Shown: positions 36,338-45,518, numbered from the stretch's first letter. The stretch is 50,374 bases of DNA from Planctomycetia bacterium (GCA_021413585.1 JAIOQB010000286.1:1-50374), one strand, 5' to 3'. Notes: a model not told the origin generated them from the sequence alone. Numbers and translations: made by a program.

Positions 36338-37723
36338 ATGCTCACCACCTTCATGCGTTGCATCCGGCTGATCGCGATTTTGTCTTGCCTGGGCGCAATG
36401 CCCACGCTGCTTTGGACCGCCGCCAGGGCCAGCGATCCGCAGCCGGCCGTGGCACAGGAGACATTGGACCTCAAGCCGGGTGACTCCGCGTTTTGGGTAC
36501 CGATCGACGTGCGACGGGTTAATCCGAGCCTTATCACCCCCGGCCGAAGTCAGGTGTCGTTGCTGTTGCCCCCGGCGAATCGGGCACTGGGCGAACCCGA
36601 TCGAGTAGGGCCGTTCGATGTGTTGTCGGTCGGCAAACTTACGCCGCCCATTGAAACGGTGAACAAGAGAACCGAGCCGGCAAGTTCAAACGTCCTCACG
36701 CTGCGCGCCACCATGCGCGCGGGAAAGCCCGATCCTCAAGCAGCCCGCGTCCTCGATTATTTAACCCGCTCGAAAAATCAACCGCTGGAAATTGTTCTGC
36801 ATCCGGAAGTCGCCACCAAGAACACAGACAAACCGGCCGACGCGGCACCGGATAAAAAAGCGGCGGATATCAAAACCGACAAGCAACCAGATAATAAAGC
36901 TGACGCTGCCGAAGACCACGACATCAAAGCCTGGCCCGGCAAGGTTTCCGCCTGGCACGGGTATCAGCAATTCCTGTTCGACGTCGGCGGACGACCCTGC
37001 TACGTGGTCACTCCGAAGGAAGCGGCCCCTGGGCGCCCCTGGGTGTGGCGGGCCACGTTTCCCGACTTCCATCCCGAGGTCGACATCGCCCTGCTCGGCA
37101 AGGGTTTCTTCATCGCCTACCTGAACACGTCGGACATGCTCGGCTCTCCCGCAGCCGTGGCCGAGGGAGACAAGTTCTACGACTACCTGACCAAAAAGCA
37201 CGCCCTGGCCGACAAGGTGGTGCTGGAAGGAGTCAGCCGCGGCGGGCTGCTCGTCTACAACTGGGCCGTGCGTCACACGGAGCATGTCGCCTGCATCTAT
37301 TGCGACACGCCCGTGCTGGACTTCAAAAGCTGGCCCGGCGGCAAAGGGAAGGGCCAGGGCTCGAAGGGAGATTGGTCCGGCGTGCTGCGTGTCTACAAGC
37401 TGACCGAAGCCCAAGCCACGGCGTACGACCACAATCCCATCGATCAGGCGGCCACGTTCGCCAAAGCCAAAATCCCCATCCTGCACATCGTCTCCGACAA
37501 CGACCGCGTCGTGCCGCCGGCGGAAAACACCCTGCTGCTCAAAAGCCGGCTGGAAGCCGCGGGCGGCACCATGGAATTAATGACCGTCGAAAAAGGAACC
37601 GCCGCCTCGAACGGCCACCACTTCACCCATCCCAACCCGGGGCAGGTGGTGGAGTTTGTTTTGAAGCACACGATTTCGCCGGCGGCGGACGCGGTGCCCG
37701 ATAAGGCGCCCGAAAAGAAATAA
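36338..37723 (+). CDS. Exported alpha/beta hydrolase with N-terminal RcpC/CpaB-like region
   Basis: A 461-residue protein with a signal peptide. Residues about 40-155 (LKPGDSAFWVPIDVRRVNPSLITPG, RVGPFDVLSVG, VLTLRAT) resemble the RcpC/CpaB domain of Flp pilus assembly. A Lys/Asp-rich linker (KNTDKPADAAPDKKAADIK) follows, then an alpha/beta hydrolase with the nucleophile elbow GVSRGG (Ser300), acid VSDNDRVVPP (Asp389) and histidine GHHFTH (His427/428). The substrate is unknown; the catalytic part resembles peptidase- or acyl-hydrolase-like families. ATG 36338 is chosen over TTG 36311, although no good ribosome site precedes either. Confidence 0.75.
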   Translation: MLTTFMRCIRLIAILSCLGAMPTLLWTAARASDPQPAVAQETLDLKPGDSAFWVPIDVRRVNPSLITPGRSQVSLLLPPANRALGEPDRVGPFDVLSVGKLTPPIETVNKRTEPASSNVLTLRATMRAGKPDPQAARVLDYLTRSKNQPLEIVLHPEVATKNTDKPADAAPDKKAADIKTDKQPDNKADAAEDHDIKAWPGKVSAWHGYQQFLFDVGGRPCYVVTPKEAAPGRPWVWRATFPDFHPEVDIALLGKGFFIAYLNTSDMLGSPAAVAEGDKFYDYLTKKHALADKVVLEGVSRGGLLVYNWAVRHTEHVACIYCDTPVLDFKSWPGGKGKGQGSKGDWSGVLRVYKLTEAQATAYDHNPIDQAATFAKAKIPILHIVSDNDRVVPPAENTLLLKSRLEAAGGTMELMTVEKGTAASNGHHFTHPNPGQVVEFVLKHTISPAADAVPDKAPEKK

Positions 37724-37825
37724 GGATTACGGGCTGACAGCCTGGCAGCAAGTGCAAAGTCTCCCCGAGCCGCAGGGTTTATCCCCGCGGAACCGTGGCC
37801 GATATGGTTAGTCGATAATAACGGC

Positions 37826-38320
37826 ATGCCCTCGCCCAAATTATCTCCGCCCGCTCCAATCCCGCACCGCCCTCGCTGGCGACAAGTCATTCTCGTCGTG
37901 ATGATCCTTGTGGTCGGCGCTGCCGGCTGGATTGCATATCGATTCATCAACACGCTTCGGGAAATTCCCGACGCATACGCCGCGTGGGATACTGGAACAC
38001 TCCTGATAGAATACCTGCAACGGCACGAGAATCACTGGCCATCATCATGGGATGATTTGCTGACGGTGATGGACGGAGAGGAGGGAAGTCAGATTCTCCT
38101 GCGCGGCGCGCGGGCTGGCGACATTGAGTATGCACAATCATTGCGGAAAATGATCGCGATTGACTTGAAGTTCGATCCGCGCCAACCTGATCAACGGAAC
38201 CCGGTAAGCAGAAGTGATGGCAGCGCGCTGAAATTAATTTGGGGGGATCGCAATCCCAATCAGATGGTCCGCGACTATCTCAACGGCGCGGCCGGCAAAC
38301 GGCAGTCCCAAGTCCGGTAG
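37826..38320 (+). CDS. Unrecognised membrane-anchored protein
   Basis: A 164-residue protein with a Pro-rich cytoplasmic start, one membrane helix (residues 20-42, VILVVMILVVGAAGWIAYRF) and an extracytoplasmic part with the pattern AYAAWDTGTLLIEYLQRHENHWPSSWDDLL. That pattern recurs in planctomycete proteins of unknown function, as far as I recall. It follows the hydrolase gene by 102 bp on the same strand. No function can be given. Confidence 0.6.
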   Translation: MPSPKLSPPAPIPHRPRWRQVILVVMILVVGAAGWIAYRFINTLREIPDAYAAWDTGTLLIEYLQRHENHWPSSWDDLLTVMDGEEGSQILLRGARAGDIEYAQSLRKMIAIDLKFDPRQPDQRNPVSRSDGSALKLIWGDRNPNQMVRDYLNGAAGKRQSQVR

Positions 38321-38352
38321 CCAGTAGAACGGTTCCGGGCACTTTTTCTTGC

Positions 38353-38661
38353 TCAATCTTCAAAGCGAATTTCACACGACTCTTCTGGCGAACCGGCGTT
38401 TAGTGATCCATAAACGCGAGTAATCCGTGCGCCCCACAGGAACGGCAATTCCTTAAGCAAAGGGGATATCGTCTCGTACAACACGTCCGCATCGGGGCCG
38501 CAAAACACTGCTTCAGTATCTCCTCCATCAATTGCCATGTCGTCCTCTAGGTATTCGCCCGCTCCGGTCTCAGCAAGCAATTGACGAAGCCGTTCAACAG
38601 CATGTGACCACGGAATGATGTCACCAATTTCATGTTTGAAGTAGAGGACGAGGTGTTGCAC
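38353..38661 (-). CDS. Small unrecognised soluble protein (GTG start)
   Basis: A 102-residue acidic protein. AGGAGGG lies 7 nt before a GTG start, the strongest ribosome site seen in this part of the window. The sequence (LVLYFKHEIGDIIPWSHAVERLRQLL, DTEAVFCGPDADVLYETISPLL) looks like a compact alpha/beta fold of the kind seen in single-gene immunity or housekeeping proteins. No family recognised. It stands alone, converging on the gene at 37826. Confidence 0.65.
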   Translation of the reverse strand: MQHLVLYFKHEIGDIIPWSHAVERLRQLLAETGAGEYLEDDMAIDGGDTEAVFCGPDADVLYETISPLLKELPFLWGARITRVYGSLNAGSPEESCEIRFED

Positions 38662-38999
38662 AAATCACCCTCCTAGCGAAATGACTGACCAGGAAGTTTC
38701 ATGCGACTTAAAATCAAGGTACTTGACGCCGTTTTCGTTCCGAGCAGCCTGCATCATTTATTGTGTCATCTAGTGACGTCGCGGAGTGGCTGCGAGCAGA
38801 ATTGAAATGGTTCCTGGCACTCTTATTTAGCGCCTTACGAATCGTCGTTGCGTGTCGTCCCACGCTAGTTTCTGCGAATCGCTAAAAGGAGCGTTCGGTT
38901 TGGGAACAGGATTAGGACAAATTGCGAGCAATGCTGAGGCGCCTGCGCTTTGACTCTGCCCTGCAAAATACTTTACGATGCCATTCATGATTTCATTGA
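38662..38999. other. 338-bp intergenic region, AT-rich
   Basis: No gene and no repeat seen. The promoter of the 38353 gene must lie at its left end. No convincing promoter boxes could be chosen. Confidence 0.4.
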
Positions 39000-39290
39000 T
39001 CATGAGATCATGATTTTAGCCAGCACTTCCGGCGGGATATCTACGGGTCCTTCTGGACCATCACCGCGCAATAAGAATATCTCTTTCTTCTCCGGAACAA
39101 GAATTGCCAAGACCTCAGTACTCATGCAGATCACCTTCCAAATCGATCTGATTCCTCGCAGATCACAGCACTCCGCAATGATGCACGATTCCAAGCGATC
39201 AAGGGCGTCCTTCGCACTCATCTCCTTAATACCAACTGCTTCTGTCAATTGCAGAACAGTTCGTGCAAGCTTCTCGAAGTCTGCTGTCAT
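39000..39290 (-). CDS. Small unrecognised soluble protein
   Basis: A 96-residue protein with GGAGG 7 nt before ATG 39290. The sequence has helical N- and C-termini and a beta middle (SIWKVICMSTEVLAILVPEKKEIFLL), with three cysteines around CIIAECC. No signal peptide and no family recognised. A plus-strand frame of 139 codons covers the same stretch but has no ribosome site. Confidence 0.6.
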   Translation of the reverse strand: MTADFEKLARTVLQLTEAVGIKEMSAKDALDRLESCIIAECCDLRGIRSIWKVICMSTEVLAILVPEKKEIFLLRGDGPEGPVDIPPEVLAKIMIS

Positions 39291-39401
39291 GGTGAAACCT
39301 CCAGGAATCGACGCAATGCGTCTTCTGTCACTCCTTCAAAGAACTTGGGCAACACCCCGCGAGAATTGAGTAGGTTGCGAAGCTCCACACGGCGAGGAAT
39401 T

Positions 39402-39434
39402 GGTGGGTCCGCGCCTGCGGCTTGACCCACCCTA
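39402..39434 (+). repeat. Short inverted repeat, family G
   Basis: GTGGGTC and GACCCAC flank a GC-rich loop (CGCGCCTGCGGCTT). It lies just after the stop of the broken metallo-hydrolase gene, where it could act as a terminator. Confidence 0.6.
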
Positions 39435-39443
39435 CTGCGATTG

Positions 39444-40152
39444 TCACCGCTGCGGTGCGCTGAGCGTCTCCTTCATCACCCCGTCCAGTTCAATCAGCGC
39501 CCGCGCCCCGTCGCCGGTAAACGAACTCCCGTGCATCGTCGCCAGCGTGCGCGGTTCCAGGGCCGCCAGACTTTCCAGCAGCGGGCGAGTGTTGGATGTG
39601 TAGGGCATGTAGTCCATTAGTGGGCCCGCCTGAAAGTCCAAGAGCGATTGCCGCGCGCGGCCCAAAATGTCGGACTCGGTCAGGGGCTCCACGTCGCCGT
39701 TGTGCGTGAACAGGTCGGAGCAAAACAGCACCCGTTGCGTCTCCTCGAACAGCACGCCCGCATCCCAGCCGTGCGGCAGGTGGGGCATCGGGCGATAGCG
39801 GAAGCGGAACTGTCCGGTGGTAAACGTCTCGTCGGCGCTCAGCGCCCGCGGCGGGCGGTCGGCAAAGTCGGCGAGGTTCACCAGGGAGCCAACCATGCCC
39901 GAGACCGCCTGGGCCCGCGGCGCGATCTTCAGCCAATCGTTGAGCGAGCCGCATTCGTCCACCTCGAAGTGGCTGAAGCCGATCCAGCGGAGCGTTGCCG
40001 GGTCGATCACGCGCCGCACCGCGTCGTGTACCTCCGGGAACATGCAGCGGCTTGTCGTCCACCACCAAAAAATGATTGAACTGCAAATTGATCTCAGGGT
40101 AGAGGATCGAGATGCGATGGACGCGGAGCGCGATTTCACTGATCGAAGCCAT
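39444..40152 (-). pseudogene. Flavodiiron-type metallo-beta-lactamase-fold gene, broken by a deletion/frameshift
   Basis: Two frames join to one protein. The first (ATG 40152, AAGGA 7 nt upstream) gives [15 protein letters not shown] to [12 protein letters not shown]. The second continues from about 40042 with [37 protein letters not shown] to the stop at 39444. The expected stretch of about eight residues between them (of the LFHTG type) is missing, implying loss of about 23 nt. The metal ligands of flavodiiron-like domains are present downstream (SHFEVDE, HGWD, CSDLF, ATMHGSS). The gene is probably inactive, unless the gap is a sequencing error. An alternative start inside the second frame would yield a protein lacking the first strands. 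Confidence 0.7.
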
Positions 40153-40172
40153 GGCGGATCCTTTCCGTTCCA

Positions 40173-40240
40173 GTTTCAAGGGCAATGCAGCTTCAAGAGC
40201 AATACAGGTTCAAGGGCAATACAGGTTCAAGGGCAATGAT
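40173..40240 (-). repeat. Tandem repeat, four 17-bp units
   Basis: Units GTTTCAAGGGCAATGCA, GCTTCAAGAGCAATACA, GGTTCAAGGGCAATACA and GGTTCAAGGGCAATGAT follow without spacers. The array sits 21 bp upstream of the start of the broken metallo-hydrolase gene. It is in the 40153-40492 spacer, which otherwise holds no gene; two GGGCATATC repeats lie near 40379. Confidence 0.9.
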
Positions 40241-40492
40241 CGTGGGACGCAACGTCAACCGAGTGCGAACCGGCCTGGCACTCTCGCGTCGCCGGCTCAA
40301 ATTGTAGCCGCCGCGTGGTCGCTGGGCCGTCAGTGTGGCGCAAAAGGCTCCATCGGACGGCTAAGAAACTGGAGAAACGGGCATATCTGCGGGCATATCG
40401 GCGGTTGGGCATGAATGTTGCATTCCGCTGATTTTGCTTTGGAGCTAAAACACGTCGGTTCGGCACCACAATCCATCTTAAGGAGACACACC

Positions 40493-40723
40493 ATGCGACC
40501 CTACTCAGTGGCCGGAATCGTTCTGATTGTGCTTGGCATCCTGTCGCTGACGATCCGCAGCGTCACGTATTTCACCAATGAACAGGTCGTCGGCCCCATG
40601 GGGATATTCGCCTGGGACGTCTCGCGGCCCCACACGATTTTCATCAACCCCATTGCCGGAGTGTTGGCGCTGGCCATTGGCATCGGCCTACTGCTGATGA
40701 GCCGGCGTGGCACTGCGACATAG
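40493..40723 (+). CDS. Small protein with two membrane helices
   Basis: A 76-residue protein. AAGGAG lies 8 nt before ATG 40493, which is preferred over a start 78 bp upstream. Two hydrophobic helices (VAGIVLIVLGILSLTI and IAGVLALAIGIGLLLM) flank an outward loop with ITYFTNEQ-type residues. It resembles small inner-membrane proteins of unknown function in many bacteria; no family name is claimed. Confidence 0.7.
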   Translation: MRPYSVAGIVLIVLGILSLTIRSVTYFTNEQVVGPMGIFAWDVSRPHTIFINPIAGVLALAIGIGLLLMSRRGTAT

Positions 40724-40771
40724 AGTTAAACCAAAGTCCCGAAAAGGTTTGCTGGCACCTTTTATTCTCTT

Positions 40772-41401
40772 TCAATGGGTCTGCTTGACGATCCCCGGTT
40801 GTGGCGTGTACCTGTCTTTGAACTCAACACGCTCGCGGTGCGGCTGAATCGCGTACTGTAGAAGTCGGAAGATGGCCGAGAGAACCTCAGGATGGGCCAA
40901 GCAGGCTAATTGGATTCTCTTAGGTTTGCTTCGATCCTCCTGCTGGTAAAAAACATTTAGCGTGACGACCGCTTCGGGACCGTCGCCGGAGGAGAAATGT
41001 TCGAGCGTGACCGAACGCAGGGCATCCAGTGCAACTCGTCTTTCCCGCCGCCACCCGAAGGGAAATACCGCGACAGACAGGAACTGCCCGTCGAACACGA
41101 TCTCCTCGGACATGAATCGCCGCAAGAACGACAGAAAGATCCCGATCGTGGCCCACCAGCCGAAAAACAGCCAGAAGACAAGAAACCATGCTCCGGGATC
41201 CCACGCTCCCGGAACCCACGCAGCGACGAGCAACATCAACGTCGCCATCACCGTGGCCGCCATCCAGACCAACCAGAACAAAAACAGAGCGATTTGGTAG
41301 AACGTGTACTGTTTGATGTCTCGATTCGACCAGCGGATTTCATGGACGCCGTCGCGCTCAGAATAGTGGATACCCCGCGGAATCTCGGCCCCCTCGCTCA
41401 T
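40772..41401 (-). CDS. Unrecognised membrane protein (two or three helices)
   Basis: A 209-residue protein. Residues about 32-62 and 66-95 are strongly hydrophobic (YQIALFLFWLVWMAATVMATLMLL; WFLVFWLFFGWWATIGIFLSFL). The second half is a soluble beta-rich domain of the PH-like kind (IVFDGQFLSVAVFPFGWRRERRVALDALRSVTLEH). The arrangement of two helices and one PH-like domain recalls YdbT/bPH-type proteins, but this is inference. Confidence 0.65.
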   Translation of the reverse strand: MSEGAEIPRGIHYSERDGVHEIRWSNRDIKQYTFYQIALFLFWLVWMAATVMATLMLLVAAWVPGAWDPGAWFLVFWLFFGWWATIGIFLSFLRRFMSEEIVFDGQFLSVAVFPFGWRRERRVALDALRSVTLEHFSSGDGPEAVVTLNVFYQQEDRSKPKRIQLACLAHPEVLSAIFRLLQYAIQPHRERVEFKDRYTPQPGIVKQTH

Positions 41402-41514
41402 CGTTCATCCCTCTAGCCACTTCGCAAATCGCACAACGCGCGAAAGTTTCCCGGCACTTGTTTGTCTTCGGAACTTTCCTGCCTTCCCGCTACCTCACTA
41501 GCACCTATTGAGTC

Positions 41515-42171
41515 CTATTTGCGCGTGGTTACGCGCAGCACACTTGCGATTGAATTCACTAGCTTGGCGAATTGAACCAGCACCACCAGTCCGGCCACCG
41601 CAGAAACGCAGGAAAAAAACAGGGCCACGCCACTCTGCAACAAATCCGCTGTCGCCAAGCAGACAAACACCGCGCAGTCGATCAGGTCAATCACAAGCAC
41701 GGCCCAAAACAATGCCTTGGCGCGCTCCGCCAGATCGGGCCGCCGGATGGACAAGGCGAGCCGGCGGAGAAAATGCACGAACGCCAGCGCGGCCAGCGGC
41801 ATCAAGAGCACAAAACACAGGACAACCGTCACCACAATCGGGCGCTTTAGGTCTGAATCGTCAGGGACAGCCAGACAGCGGATCGGCCCGACAAATTGCA
41901 TCGCCGCGCCGCCGATCATGCACACCACCGCCACCACCGACAGAGTCAACACCCAGGGAGACTCGGACTTGCCCGACAACATCACGATGGGCAAGAGGAA
42001 CATTCCGACCAGCCCCAGACAAATGCCATGGTAGACCAACTTCAAGCCCGTCTGCACACTGCGAATCTGAAAGGGGTTCCTTCGCGTCCAGACGGCAATC
42101 GGAGAATCGTCGCTTGTGGCCGGTGGAACAGGCGGGGCCGAGACGGGAGATGTGATCGTTGGTTCGGACAT
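41515..42171 (-). CDS. Unrecognised membrane protein (about five helices)
   Basis: A 218-residue protein with a Pro/Ser-rich cytoplasmic N-terminus and hydrophobic segments at about 45-67, 73-94, 110-132, 148-170 and 180-205. Charged loops have a typical membrane pattern. No family recognised. The gene is separated from its neighbours by more than 100 bp on each side. Confidence 0.65.
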   Translation of the reverse strand: MSEPTITSPVSAPPVPPATSDDSPIAVWTRRNPFQIRSVQTGLKLVYHGICLGLVGMFLLPIVMLSGKSESPWVLTLSVVAVVCMIGGAAMQFVGPIRCLAVPDDSDLKRPIVVTVVLCFVLLMPLAALAFVHFLRRLALSIRRPDLAERAKALFWAVLVIDLIDCAVFVCLATADLLQSGVALFFSCVSAVAGLVVLVQFAKLVNSIASVLRVTTRK

Positions 42172-42363
42172 CGGGATGGTCGCCTGCCCAAGAGTAAATC
42201 AGCCCACGCTGCACGACGATGGATCGCACTGGCGATGTCGACTGCGAAAGTCACCCCACTGCTATTCTGTGACTCGATTTGGTCTGCAATAACTACCCCG
42301 GCCAGTTAACCGCTTCCGACTTGTCGGCGACCAATGCGGGCAATGGGACGTTGCGTCCACGTG

Positions 42364-43203
42364 CTACGGCAACCGCGGCAAAGCGTCCTTGATCAGTCCC
42401 TTCGCTGCGCGCAATCGCGCATACCCATCGGTATGCATTACCGACGCGTGAACCTCGTATTTGACCGCCCTCATTTGGACCTTTCCATCTTTCCCGTCAT
42501 CGCAGTCCCAGGCTGCGTCCACGACGGAAAATTTATTAAAGCCCGGCTCTCGTTCCGCCATGGCCGCGAGGGCTGTCTGCACCATGGCGTACCTGCTCAG
42601 CAGCACTTCGTCCTCCGGCAGAGGATGAAATTCATGCAGGTTGTCAACGAATTCCTGGAAGCTGTGGGCCACGCGCGGCCAAACATTGAAGTCGGTCTCG
42701 TTTACGTCGTCAAACGTGCCGTGATCCCAAAACACGACCGCGCCCCGCTGATCGGAACCCAGATTGAGCAGCCAGAGGTTGCCGCAAGAATCGTGCGCGA
42801 TGGGCAGCGTGTGTTTGGGGATTCGATCCGCATAGGTCTTAAGGTGCCAGGCCATGCTGGCCCAAGGCCGCTCGTCGTCGACGGCATGGAAACAAAAAAC
42901 GTCGGAGGCCGTAGGTCGCCCAGCTTCCTTGAACGCGACACAGTCTGGATACGGAAACCCACCGTTGTGCCGCAGCAGGAAGCGGCGATAGTCGTCGGGC
43001 AATTTGCATTGCTGATTTGTCTCGAACTCTCGCAACGAATCTTCCGTGAGCGTTGGAGCCCCGTCGATCGGTTTGATTTTTAGCATCTGGGCATTGGTGG
43101 GCGGGTTTGAGGATTTGTTTGTCGGTTCCTTGGACTGGGGAGCGCAGCCAAGCAGGCACATGGCGGCGATTAGCACGCTCGATGTAGCGGATCGCGGAAT
43201 CAT
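42364..43203 (-). CDS. SUKH (SMI1/KNR4)-type lipoprotein
   Basis: A 279-residue protein. A lipoprotein signal (MIPRSATSSVLIAAMCLLGC, Cys20) is followed by a low-complexity linker and a SUKH-type domain: LREFETNQQCKLPDDYRRFLLRHNGGFPYPD is the typical family start, and PIAHDSCGNLWLLNLG...VVFWDHG is the second half. The C-terminal about 80 residues have no known match. SUKH domains are common as immunity proteins against nuclease toxins, in the cytoplasm; a lipidated one must act outside. No toxin gene is adjacent. The start lies 131 bp from the divergent gene at 43335. Confidence 0.8.
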   Translation of the reverse strand: MIPRSATSSVLIAAMCLLGCAPQSKEPTNKSSNPPTNAQMLKIKPIDGAPTLTEDSLREFETNQQCKLPDDYRRFLLRHNGGFPYPDCVAFKEAGRPTASDVFCFHAVDDERPWASMAWHLKTYADRIPKHTLPIAHDSCGNLWLLNLGSDQRGAVVFWDHGTFDDVNETDFNVWPRVAHSFQEFVDNLHEFHPLPEDEVLLSRYAMVQTALAAMAEREPGFNKFSVVDAAWDCDDGKDGKVQMRAVKYEVHASVMHTDGYARLRAAKGLIKDALPRLP

Positions 43204-43334
43204 CGTGGTGTGTTCCCTTGCGACTTAATGCGTGCGTTGATTGTATCACTCGCGGATCGAACGTATATTGGTGGAATCGAAGAAACTCATCCTGTCGCAC
43301 AACTGGCGCGGTCTCGCATTTCCGAAGATGCCTT

Positions 43335-45501
43335 ATGAAATCTGGCACCCGCTCTCGAATCATTCGGGCCGTGCTGACGGCAATGTTCCTGCCATTGTCG
43401 GTCATTGCCGCATGGGCCGCCGATCCGCCGGCGTTTCGTTTCGAACCGGCGAAGAATATCATTCCCGCCCCGGCGAACCCTGCGGAGTGGCCGGCGTTTC
43501 GCGAGAAGTTGGCCCACTGGCGCGATGCCACGCGTAGCGAACTGAAGTACAGCGATGCCCTGTACCGCCGGCCGGAGTTCGCCTGGTCGGCGCGGAACTA
43601 CTCTTGCTGCTTCCTGATGTTGTGCGACGAGACGTTCTACAATCCGCGCCAAGGCGCGTACACCACCGACGCCTTCCTCGACCACGGCCAGCGCGACTTC
43701 GGCGGCTACGACAGCGTGATTCTGTGGCAGGCGTACCCGCGGATCGGAGTCGACGAGCGGAACCAGTTCGATTTCTACCGCGACGCGCCCGGCGGATTGC
43801 CTGGGCTGCGGAAGGAAGTCGAGGCGATGCAGCGGCGCGGCGTGCATGTGTACATCGCCTACAATCCTTGGGACACGGGTACGCGGCGCGAGGCCGTATC
43901 CGACGCCGACGCGTTGGTCGAGATGGTTCGCGCCCTGCACGTGGACGGCATCTTCCTCGACACAATGAACCAGGGCGGCGAGGAATTTCGGAGGAAGCTC
44001 GACGCCGTTCGACCAGGGGTGATCCTGGAGGGGGAGGGGGCCGTTCCGCTCGATCGCCTCCACGACCACCACGCCTCGTGGGCCCAGGAGTTTCCAGACA
44101 GCGAGACCCCCGGCGTGCTGCGGCACAAATGGCTGGAGCCGCGCCACATGCAGCACGAGATCAAGCGCTGGCTTTACGACCACACCAGTGAGCTGCATAC
44201 GGCCTGGATGAACGGCAGCGGAATCATGGTGTGGGAGAACGTCTTCGCCACTTGGATTCCCTGGAGCCAGCGCGACCGCTCGATCCTGCGCGCGATGTTG
44301 CCGATCCAGCGCCGCTATGCCGCGATCTTCTCCAGCGACGCTTGGACGCCGCTCGTCCCGACGCGAACTCCAGGTGTGTATGCGTCGCTGTGGGAAGGGG
44401 GCGGGCTGCGGATATGGACCGTCGTCAACCGCAACGCGACGGCCGTCGAGGGTGCGCTGCTCGACGTTCCCGCGAGGGCAGGGGACGGTTACTTCGACCT
44501 GATTTCCGGACAGGAAGCAAAACAGCAGGCCGCCAGCGGACGCGTGACGCTGTCGGGCCGGATTGGGCCACGGGGGATCGGCGCGTTCCTGGCCGGTGGA
44601 GAGAAAGAACGCGGCAAAGATTTTTCGCGGTTCCTGGCCGATCAGGCGCGACGCAATGCCGCCGCGGATTTCGATGCTACCACGCCGCGGCGGGAGACTC
44701 GGCTGGTCGCGGTTGAACCAACGCCCAAAGTTGCCAAGGTTCCCCCCGGCATGGTTGCGATCCCTGCCGGAACTGTCGACCTAAAGATTGAGATGCGGAT
44801 TCGCGAGTGCGGGTTTTATGAATCGGCTCCTTTGCAGATCGAAAAGCTCGTCAATTCTTATCCATTCCAGACCGTGGTTTTTCCTCGCCGCGTGGAATTG
44901 AAATCGTACGCGATCGATGAGACGCCGGTGACCAACGCCCAGTTCGCAGTTCCTCAAGGCCACCAACTACGTCCCCAAGCAGCCGGAGAAGTTTCTCCAC
45001 CACTGGCGCGACGGCCGGCCGCCGGCGGGTAAGGAAGATCACCCCGTGGTTTACGTGGACTTGGACGACGCCCGCGCCTATGCCCGCTGGGCCGGCAAGC
45101 GGCTGCCGACAGAAGAAGAGTGGCAATATGCCGCGCAAGGCGGCGACGGCCGCCGCTATCCGTGGGGCGACGCGCCGCAACCCGACTGCGCCAACGACGG
45201 GAAGTCGGGCGGCACGACGCCAGTCAAGGCGTTCCCGCGCGGCCGTTCGCCATCGGGCTGCTACGACATGTGCGGCAATGTCTGGCAATGGACCGAAAGC
45301 GAACGAAGCGACGGCCGCACCCGGTTCTGCATCATCCGGGGCGGTTCATACTTCACTGCCCGCGGGTCAAACTGGTACGTCGATGGCGGCCTGCGGCCGG
45401 CCAACTTTGCGACCAAGTTTCTGCTGTGCTGCCCCAGCCTGGACCGCTGCGGCACGATTGGGTTTCGGTGCGTAGTGGATTTAGACGATTCGCGGCCGTA
45501 G
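43335..45501 (+). pseudogene. Exported glycosidase-like barrel fused to an FGE/SUMF1-like domain, frame broken near 44945
   Basis: ATG 43335 opens a signal peptide (IIRAVLTAMFLPLSVIAAWA). Residues about 25-450 look like a TIM barrel of glycoside-hydrolase type (QRRGVHVYIAYNPWD, VDGIFLDTMNQGG, PGVILEGEG) with a beta C-terminal domain. The FGE-sulfatase-like part begins with VPPGMVAIPAGTVDLKI and YAIDETPVTNAQF. There the frame shifts: the frame of YAIDETPV turns into nonsense and ends at 45032, while the next frame continues with FLKATNYVPKQPEKFLHHW to LPTEEEWQYAAQG, MCGNVWQWTES and IGFRCVVDL, ending at 45501. Loss of two bases or gain of one explains it. The paired active-site cysteines of true formylglycine-generating enzymes are absent, so this domain is probably not catalytic in that sense. 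Confidence 0.75.
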
Positions 45502-45518
45502 TGACGCCAGCCGAGCCG

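Noticed and set aside
38950-39369. 139-codon plus-strand frame
   Set aside because: The minus-strand gene at 39000-39290 has GGAGG at the right distance, and this frame has none.
40173-40240. Tandem 17-bp units as a small CRISPR array
   Set aside because: Units are contiguous with no spacers and no cas genes are present.
45046-45501. Call as an active formylglycine-generating enzyme
   Set aside because: The pair of active-site cysteines after RGGSY is absent (RGGSYFTARGSNWY), and the frame is broken.
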